From contig CAZIDZ010000067.1 in the NCBI GenBank assembly GCA_964538455.1, positions 1 through 9,187 on the forward strand: a stretch of 9,187 nt of DNA, given 5' to 3'. The stretch is from JAZDLX01 sp964538455. Its GTDB lineage: Bacteria; Electryoneota; Electryoneia; Electryoneales; Electryoneaceae. Positions 1 through 4,535 of this stretch are shown piece after piece; positions within the stretch are counted from its first letter, which is position 1, and each line of letters starts with the position of its first letter. The translations under genes and the position numbers were made by a program. Under the pieces are notes generated by a model. It was given only the letters and a program-made list of their open reading frames with translations, was not told the DNA's origin and did not search any database.

Positions 1-230
1 ATATAATAAAATCGCGAAATACTCACAATCCCCATAGCTAGCTACTATAAATTTAATTCATAAACCGTCTGCTCATCGTACTATTGCCACGCCTTCCATT
101 TGAAACCCTCAGATCCTTGGTAAAAACGGACCCAAGGTCCGTTTCATCTCCATCTCCAGGGTTTTAGGCATTCAGGAGGGTACTCAGAACCTTTCGGATC
201 TACCGAGATATCCTCTCTCTCCGAGTCCTC
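1..230. other. Intergenic region downstream of gcvPB
   Basis: No coding sequence is convincing here on either strand. The first 70 bases are clearly AT-rich compared with the rest of the window. The only structured element I see is the hairpin at 121-144, which serves gcvPB on the minus strand. An AGGAGGG run around 176-181 looks like a ribosome binding site but is not followed by an open frame, so I do not call a gene from it. Confidence 0.6.
121..144 (-). terminator. Intrinsic terminator of gcvPB
   Basis: Read on the minus strand, a perfect 9-bp stem (AAACGGACC with GGTCCGTTT, 3-nt loop) runs into five Ts. It lies about 90 nt after the gcvPB stop codon, in the direction of that gene. The core of the stem resembles the terminator at 1914-1939, which serves another minus-strand gene. 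Confidence 0.75.
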
Positions 231-1679
231 TCACATCGATCCAGCGTTGTACCTCACATTCGGCTTGCGGCTGGCGAGAGCCTCGTCGAGGCGGCGGACG
301 GGGGTCGTCGTCGGGGAATTGTGCAGCGTGTCAGGTTCGGTTTCCGCTTCGTGGGCGATCTGCTTCATCACCTCGACGAAACGATCGAGGGTTTCCATCG
401 TCTCGGTTTCCGTCGGCTCGATCATCATCGCCTCGTGAACGATCAGCGGGAAATAGACCGTCGGGGCGTGCATTCCGAAGTCGAGCAGCCGTTTCGCGAT
501 GTCCAGCGCACGGACGCCCTTCGCCGCCTGCTTGTCGGCACTGAACACCACCTCGTGCAGGCAACGGTCCGGATACGGCAGGTGATACTCCGGCTGCAGC
601 TTGACCCGCAGGTAATTGGCGTTGAGGATCGCCGTTCGTGAGATTTCGGCGAGGCCGTCGCCGCCGTTCGCGAGGATATAGGCCAGCGCCCGCACCAGCA
701 CAAGGAAGTTGCCGTAGAAGCCGTGCATCTTGCCGATGCTCTTCGGTCGCGCCCAGTTCATCACGAATTCGTCGCTGACACGCTCCACGGTCGGCGTCGG
801 GAGGAACGGTTCCAGTTCTTTGACGCAGCAGACCGGTCCGGCGCCGGGTCCTCCGCCGCCGTGGGGAGTGCTGAATGTTTTGTGCAGGTTGATGTGCATC
901 ACGTCGAAGCCGAGCGCCGCGGGCGTGGTGATCCCCATTAAAGCGTTGAGGTTCGCGCCGTCCATGTACATGTAGCCGCCCGCCGCGTGCACAATTTCCG
1001 CCACCTCGCGGATGTCGCTCTCGAAGATGCCGAGGGTGTTCGGGTTGGTGACCATCAGGCCGACGAGACGGTCATCCGCCACTTCGCGCACGGCGTCCGG
1101 GTCGAGGGTGCCGTCCTCGCGCGACCTGATCTCGACCACCTCGCAACCGGCGAAATGGATGGTCGCGGGGTTGGTGCCGTGCGAGGAATCGGGGATGATC
1201 ACCCGGTTCCGATCGGTTTGCCCCTTGTCACGGTGCGCGGCGACCATCATCATCAAACCGGTAAGTTCTCCCGAAGCGCCCGCCGGAGGCTGCAGGGAAA
1301 CGGCGTCGAACCCGGTGATCTTTTTCAACGATTCTCCAAGCTCGTACATCACCTCGAGTGCGCCCTGGGCCATCCTCATCGGCACAAAGGGGTGCAGGTC
1401 GGCGAAACAGGGGTCCGACGCCACAGCCTCGTTGACTTTCGGATTGTATTTCATCGTGCAAGAGCCGAGAGGGTAGAAATCCCGGTCCACGTGGTGGTTC
1501 ATCGTGGAGAGGCGGACGAAATGGCGCATCGCCTCATTTTCGGACACTTCCGGCAGAGGTGCGTCGTTGTTGCGGGCGAGCTCACCCGTCAACGGATCGG
1601 CTTCGGGAACGTCCAACTTCGGCAGGCGAACACCGCGCCGTCCGGGTTGGGACAATTCATAAATCAGCTTTTCGGGCAT
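231..1679 (-). CDS. gcvPB: Glycine dehydrogenase (decarboxylating) subunit 2, P-protein beta subunit
   Basis: This is the PLP-carrying half of the two-subunit P protein of the glycine cleavage system. With GcvPA it decarboxylates glycine and passes the aminomethyl group to lipoyl-GcvH in the cytoplasm. The 482-residue product has the expected length. Visible family motifs are HGTNPAT (167-173), DGANLNAL (240-247) and NLHKTFSTPHGGGGPGAGP (264-282); Lys267 in the last is the expected PLP Schiff-base lysine. The ATG is preceded by GGAG 9 nt upstream (1689-1692, complement), and an in-frame TAG lies three codons upstream, so the start is well bounded. A terminator follows at 121-144. Usually gcvPA lies directly upstream; here that side enters the assembly gap, and no gcvPA sequence is visible. 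A frame ending in TGA one nt before the ATG is too short before the gap to identify. Family identity is very secure; the operon context is not. Confidence 0.97.
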   Translation of the reverse strand: MPEKLIYELSQPGRRGVRLPKLDVPEADPLTGELARNNDAPLPEVSENEAMRHFVRLSTMNHHVDRDFYPLGSCTMKYNPKVNEAVASDPCFADLHPFVPMRMAQGALEVMYELGESLKKITGFDAVSLQPPAGASGELTGLMMMVAAHRDKGQTDRNRVIIPDSSHGTNPATIHFAGCEVVEIRSREDGTLDPDAVREVADDRLVGLMVTNPNTLGIFESDIREVAEIVHAAGGYMYMDGANLNALMGITTPAALGFDVMHINLHKTFSTPHGGGGPGAGPVCCVKELEPFLPTPTVERVSDEFVMNWARPKSIGKMHGFYGNFLVLVRALAYILANGGDGLAEISRTAILNANYLRVKLQPEYHLPYPDRCLHEVVFSADKQAAKGVRALDIAKRLLDFGMHAPTVYFPLIVHEAMMIEPTETETMETLDRFVEVMKQIAHEAETEPDTLHNSPTTTPVRRLDEALASRKPNVRYNAGSM

Positions 1680-1726
1680 TTCAGTCTACTCCGGGTTCCG
1701 ATTCGATGATCGGGGAGCGGAATATA

Positions 1727-1826
1727 NNNNNNNNNNNNNNNNNNNNNNNNNNNNNNNNNNNNNNNNNNNNNNNNNNNNNNNNNNNNNNNNNNNNNNNNNN
1801 NNNNNNNNNNNNNNNNNNNNNNNNNN
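1727..1826. other. Assembly gap (100 N)
   Basis: Exactly 100 unknown bases, a common placeholder length for gaps of unknown size. The last nine known bases on the left (1718-1726, CGGAATATA) are identical to the first nine on the right (1827-1835). The two contig ends may therefore overlap, and the true gap may be absent. Reading frames that run through the Ns are not reliable. Confidence 0.98.
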
Positions 1827-1852
1827 CGGAATATACGAAAGTTGATATCGGT

Positions 1853-1882
1853 GAAAAACCCAGCCTGAGGACGAGCCGGGCT
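1853..1882 (-). terminator. Second, imperfect terminator-like hairpin; possible diverged intergenic repeat
   Basis: On the minus strand, CCCGGCT can pair with AGGCTGGG (six to seven pairs including G-U), followed immediately by TTTTT. It lies 30 nt past the stronger terminator at 1914-1939 and could act as a back-up for the small exported-protein gene, isolating gcvPB from it. Read on plus, the sequence also resembles the right arm of the 3618-3781 repeat: both have AAACCC, later CCGGGC, then ACCCT and TC. It may therefore be a degraded member of that family. Confidence 0.45.
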
Positions 1883-1913
1883 ACCCTGTCAGCGGTCACA
1901 GGTAATGACAGAC

Positions 1914-1939
1914 AACAAAACCGGACCCAAAGGGTCCGG
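1914..1939 (-). terminator. Intrinsic terminator of the small exported-protein gene
   Basis: A perfect 8-bp stem, CCGGACCC with GGGTCCGG around a TTT loop (minus-strand sense), is followed by TTTTGTTGTC. It begins about 30 nt after the stop codon of the minus-strand gene at 1972-2343, which it most likely serves. Confidence 0.85.
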
Positions 1940-1971
1940 CTGAATGCGTCAAGACTGCCTGAAATGAAGCC

Positions 1972-2343
1972 CTAAAAACTGCCGACGCTCACGTTGTGGT
2001 TCCGTTCGCTGAGGCTCGAATCCGGCTGAATGTCATAAACATAGACGTGCCACTGGTCACTGGTGATCTTCGGCAGAGTCTCCGCTTCGCTTTTCAGGGA
2101 AATGAATTTCTGGTAATGCTGACTCAGCGGATTTCGACGGTCGCTGTTGACCACGACGAGCACGGCGTCAGCCGATTCGAACGGGACTTCTATCCAGTTC
2201 GAACGAACGATGATGTCACGCGCAGCCTGGTAGTTCCGAGGCGAAGGCGCGACGACAGCGACCTTTTGCACCGTCTTCTGTGCGAACAGCAGGCCGGCAG
2301 AGGCAAGGACGACGATCAGGGGAATGACGAAATGGCGCTTCAT
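1972..2343 (-). CDS. Small exported protein of unknown function
   Basis: I do not recognise this family. The product from the chosen start is 123 residues. It begins MKRHFVIPLIVVLASAGLLFA, a typical Sec signal peptide (basic n-region, hydrophobic core, likely cleavage after Ala21), leaving a mature domain of about 100 residues predicted to sit outside the cytoplasm. The mature part has short hydrophobic stretches (KVAVVAP near 26-32, DAVLVVVNSD, WHVYVYDIQ) that look like beta strands and contains no cysteine. The ATG at 2343 is chosen because AAGGAGG lies 6 nt upstream (2350-2356, complement). The open frame extends further to 2439, but that extension is arginine- and cysteine-rich, lacks such a site and would bury the signal peptide. 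It appears monocistronic, with a strong terminator after it and a divergent gene on its other side. No enzymatic motif is visible. Confidence 0.8.
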   Translation of the reverse strand: MKRHFVIPLIVVLASAGLLFAQKTVQKVAVVAPSPRNYQAARDIIVRSNWIEVPFESADAVLVVVNSDRRNPLSQHYQKFISLKSEAETLPKITSDQWHVYVYDIQPDSSLSERNHNVSVGSF

Positions 2344-2645
2344 ATGGGGCCTCCTTCGGTTGATTGGGCGTCCAGTAGTGCCCAAACTGAAACAAAAACG
2401 ATCACATAGACAATTTACTCGCGTCCTTAAATTAATCACGATTCCGTTATCGACGAGCGCTGGTAAATCGATCCTACACTTTTTCCACTTCTTGTTTTTT
2501 GCTTTTGTTTCTCTCCTCCCCGCCGACCATCCCTCCCGGAGCCATCCAACGAGTACAAGATTCCTGACGCTTCCCGAACAACTTGTGTGTACTCTATCAG
2601 CAGAATCGTTTAGGATTCATGTAGATAAACGATCCGGGAGGGACC
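2344..2645. other. Divergent intergenic region
   Basis: About 300 bases between two divergent genes, so promoters for both should lie here. It holds the strong RBS for the minus-strand gene (2350-2356), AT-rich stretches near 2395-2450 and a T-rich run near 2490-2515. TTGTGT at 2583-2588 and TAGGAT at 2611-2616 are the best hexamer-like strings upstream of the plus-strand gene, but their spacing of 22 nt is wrong. I call no promoter. No convincing coding sequence is present. Confidence 0.5.
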
Positions 2646-3557
2646 ATGAAAGGACTCTTTTGGTACGTACTTATCGTAGTCGCCGTGTTGATTGTCGTAT
2701 TCGCCCGCTTGAACCGCAAGCATGAAGGTCAGATAGTTGAGGCGAAGGGATTTCAGTTAGACAGCACGGGATTCAAGACGCCGGAATCGATCTTCTACGA
2801 CGCCGGCGCGGACATCTACCTCGTCTCCAATATCAACGGCAGTCCGACCGATATCGACGACAACGGGTTTATCAGCCGCGTCAATCCAAACGGATCGATC
2901 GCCGAGCTGAAGTGGATCGATGGAGCGAATGAGAACGTCACCCTATCCGCTCCCAAGGGCATGGCGCTGGTCGGTGAGGTGCTCTATGTCGCCGACATCA
3001 ACACCGTGCGCCTCTTTGACCGGGAGACCGGCGATTCGGTGGGGAGCGTGAAAATCCCCGGCAGCACTTTCCTCAACGACGTCGTCGCAGACGGCAACGG
3101 CGGCGTGTACGTCTCCGACAGCGGCATGAATCCAGATTTCTCTGCCTCGGGCACGGACGCGGTGTATCACATCAGCCCCGACGGAAGTGTGGAGACTGTC
3201 GCCAAGGGCAAGGAACTGATGGGACCGAATGGACTCGCGCTCGTGGAGGGACGTCTGCTCTGTGTCACTTTCGGCGGCAAGTCACTGTTGGAAATCGGGA
3301 TGGACGGGACGGTGACGACGGTGACCGAACTTCCGGAAGGCTCGCTGGACGGGATTGAACGGGCCAATGACGGCCGTTTGCTGATCTCCAGCTGGGCGGC
3401 CAAGGCGGTCTACGCCGTCAGCGGAGACAGCACGGCTACCGTCCTGGTGCCCGACGTCGAATCCCCGGCTGACATCGGGTACGACGGGAAACGCAATATG
3501 GTGTTGATTCCGCTGTTCTCGCACGACGCGATTTCGACGGTGCCAGTCGGTCAATAG
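2646..3557 (+). CDS. Membrane-anchored SMP-30/gluconolactonase-like beta-propeller protein
   Basis: The 303-residue product starts with a short basic end and one hydrophobic segment (about residues 4-20) followed by RLNRK. That suggests an uncleaved membrane anchor with the rest outside the cytoplasm. The remainder (about 40-303) reads as repeated propeller blades: TPESIFYDAGADIYLVSN, PKGMALVGEVLYVAD, LNDVVADGNGGVYVSD, GPNGLALVEGRLLCV, LDGIERANDGRLLISSW and PADIGYDGKRNMVLIP. Glu47, Asn144 and Asp235 fall where SMP-30/gluconolactonase enzymes place metal ligands, so a lactonase or related hydrolase is possible; a non-enzymatic propeller is the alternative. The ATG follows GGGAGGGA at 2636-2643, a strong site with short spacing. 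It is flanked by a divergent gene upstream and the inverted-repeat element downstream, and seems to be a single-gene unit. The substrate cannot be inferred. Confidence 0.8.
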   Translation: MKGLFWYVLIVVAVLIVVFARLNRKHEGQIVEAKGFQLDSTGFKTPESIFYDAGADIYLVSNINGSPTDIDDNGFISRVNPNGSIAELKWIDGANENVTLSAPKGMALVGEVLYVADINTVRLFDRETGDSVGSVKIPGSTFLNDVVADGNGGVYVSDSGMNPDFSASGTDAVYHISPDGSVETVAKGKELMGPNGLALVEGRLLCVTFGGKSLLEIGMDGTVTTVTELPEGSLDGIERANDGRLLISSWAAKAVYAVSGDSTATVLVPDVESPADIGYDGKRNMVLIPLFSHDAISTVPVGQ

Positions 3558-3617
3558 AACCGTCTTCGAATTGCAGCGAAGGGGATATCTAGCGAGGACT
3601 GTTCCCGACTAAAAAGG

Positions 3618-3781
3618 AGGGTGGCCCGGGTGGCTTGTCCACCCGGGTGTCAGAGGTAAACGATAACCCTGCGACATCTTACAGGCTACTCGGGCATCCA
3701 GACTTCCCAACAGGATGATTTGAATCGTTTCGTTTTCTGTGAGGCATGAAACCCGGGTGGACAAGCCACCCGGGCCACCCT
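3618..3781. repeat. Pair of 31-bp perfect inverted repeats (REP/BIME-like element)
   Basis: The arms at 3618-3648 and 3751-3781 are exact reverse complements, separated by 102 bases with no gene. Each arm is itself a palindrome: a 9-bp stem CCCGGGTGG/CCACCCGGG around a 5-nt loop (CTTGT on the left, ACAAG on the right). Outside the arms the symmetry partly resumes, with TTCCCGA at 3602-3608 and TCGGGAA at 3783-3789. A palindrome inside an inverted pair between genes is the pattern of REP sequences arranged as BIMEs, or of a small non-autonomous element. It could also form a long hairpin in a transcript reading through from the upstream gene. Confidence 0.85.
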
Positions 3782-3844
3782 ATCGGGAATGACGGGTTTA
3801 CATGATGGAACGCGCGTTTCCATCGAAACATGTTGGGGGGGGGT

Positions 3845-4303
3845 ATGAGCAGACGAACAGTGACGGCGATGGCGTTGATCGTCCTCGCTGCTTTCATCAA
3901 CCTGCCGGGAGCCGTTGCCCAGGAGGGTGGACAACCGGCGCCGCGCGATGGCCTGTTGATCCATATCAGTCACGGAGTCGAGGATGCGCACCGTGTGTTG
4001 ATGCCGCTCTCGCTCGCGCTGAAAATGTCGGAAACGATGCCCGTCCGGTTGTTTTTCGACATCGATGGGGTCACACTGCTCAGTAAAGAATCCGAGAACC
4101 TGACCCATGAAGGCTTCGAGAAGGGATCCAGAGAGCTGATCGTAGCACTTCTCGCCAGTGAGAATGCAACTGTGCACATATGCCCGATGTGCATGAAAGC
4201 GGCGGGAATGACCAGCGAAGACCTGCTGGACGGGGTTGAGATCGCCAACCCGGAGACGTTTACGGGATTCACCACGGGACGAATCGTTACACTTGATTGG
4301 TAG
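3845..4303 (+). CDS. Secreted DsrE/DsrF-like family protein
   Basis: The product is 152 residues from the ATG at 3845. Residues 1-25 (MSRRT, then a hydrophobic core ending PGAVA before Gln26) form a cleavable Sec signal peptide, so it likely acts in the periplasm. The mature part matches the DsrE-like alpha/beta fold: an initial strand (DGLLIHISHG), a long helix with MPLSLALKMSE, FFDIDGVTLL (70-79), and the characteristic end HICPMCMKAAG followed by DLLDGVEI and a final strand RIVTLDW. Cys113 and Cys116 form a CPMC pair at the position where DsrE proteins often carry the sulfur-handling cysteine. A role in sulfur or redox chemistry is plausible but unproven. An alternative in-frame ATG at 3830 lacks a ribosome binding site and gives a less signal-like N terminus. 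The run of nine Gs (3835-3843) sits just before the chosen start. No sulfur-oxidation genes are nearby. Confidence 0.72.
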   Translation: MSRRTVTAMALIVLAAFINLPGAVAQEGGQPAPRDGLLIHISHGVEDAHRVLMPLSLALKMSETMPVRLFFDIDGVTLLSKESENLTHEGFEKGSRELIVALLASENATVHICPMCMKAAGMTSEDLLDGVEIANPETFTGFTTGRIVTLDW

Positions 4304-4375
4304 CCGCGTTGCGGACCCAATAAGCTCGCAAGTAAACAGACGTTACGTCTTCCGCTCGAGACGAGCAGAAACCGC

Positions 4376-4397
4376 CCTCCGGTTGACTCCCCGGAGG
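4376..4397 (+). promoter_or_regulatory. 7-bp perfect inverted repeat around the -35 hexamer of the secD promoter
   Basis: CCTCCGG (4376-4382) and CCGGAGG (4391-4397) are exact reverse complements separated by 8 nt. The -35 hexamer TTGACT (4383-4388) lies entirely in the spacer, so this could be a repressor or activator site. In a read-through transcript it could instead fold as a hairpin. The right half can also pair with 4436-4444 inside the terminator. Confidence 0.4.
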
Positions 4398-4411
4398 TCC
4401 CCGTGTATATT
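4383..4411 (+). promoter_or_regulatory. Sigma70-type promoter upstream of secD
   Basis: TTGACT (4383-4388) and TATATT (4406-4411) are separated by exactly 17 nt, and each hexamer matches the consensus at five of six positions. Transcription would start near 4418 and run immediately into the hairpin at 4431-4454, then secD. It is the best promoter-like sequence I see in the window. Confidence 0.55.
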
Positions 4412-4420
4412 CAGGGGCTT

Positions 4421-4531
4421 ATGAAAGAACCGGCTCCTCCGGGGGCCGTTTTTTGCGGAACGCGGCGCCGTGGGTGGTGCCGCAACGACATTTTCAACGA
4501 CCCGTCCCCTTGGCGGGCGAACCTTCGCTGA
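4421..4531 (+). CDS. Possible 36-residue leader ORF ahead of secD
   Basis: An ATG at 4421 opens a frame of 36 codons that ends with TGA at 4529-4531, only 4 nt before the secD ATG. The peptide begins MKEPAPPGAVFCG, has a basic, aromatic middle (TRRRGWCR) and ends PSPWRANLR. It has no signal peptide or membrane segment. AGGGG at 4413-4417 could be its ribosome binding site in a transcript starting further upstream. From the promoter at 4383-4411 the mRNA would be almost leaderless. Codons 4-10 overlap the terminator hairpin, so translating this ORF should affect hairpin formation. secD lacks a clear Shine-Dalgarno sequence, which would fit translational coupling. It could equally be a chance frame in GC-rich DNA; I have no homology for it. 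Confidence 0.3.
   Translation: MKEPAPPGAVFCGTRRRGWCRNDIFNDPSPWRANLR
4431..4454 (+). terminator. Intrinsic terminator or attenuator between the DsrE-like gene and secD
   Basis: CGGCTCC (4431-4437) pairs with GGGGCCG (4442-4448), with one G-U pair and a 4-nt loop, followed by six Ts. It lies about 130 nt after the DsrE-like gene and could simply terminate it. It is also downstream of the promoter at 4383-4411 and upstream of secD, where a terminator would have to be conditional. Confidence 0.7.
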
Positions 4532-4535
4532 CCTC

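Noticed and set aside
987..1709. A 240-codon plus-strand frame opposite gcvPB
   Set aside because: It is antisense to intact gcvPB motifs and has no ribosome binding site or recognisable domain.
1620..1720. Glycine riboswitch upstream of gcvPB
   Set aside because: No paired-aptamer architecture is visible in the known bases, and if the gap collapses there is too little space for one.
1681..1899. A minus-strand frame that continues through the Ns and ends one base before the gcvPB ATG, possibly the end of gcvPA
   Set aside because: Only about 14 residues are known on the gcvPB side and they show no recognisable GcvPA ending; the other side overlaps a terminator, so the join is not meaningful.
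3618..3781. CRISPR array or classical IS element at the inverted repeats
   Set aside because: There are only two repeat units, in opposite orientation, with no regular spacers and no transposase frame between them.
3686..4177. A 163-codon minus-strand frame covering the repeat and part of the DsrE-like gene
   Set aside because: It begins inside the DsrE-like coding region and runs into the inverted repeat; the plus-strand gene has a signal peptide and family motifs, this does not.
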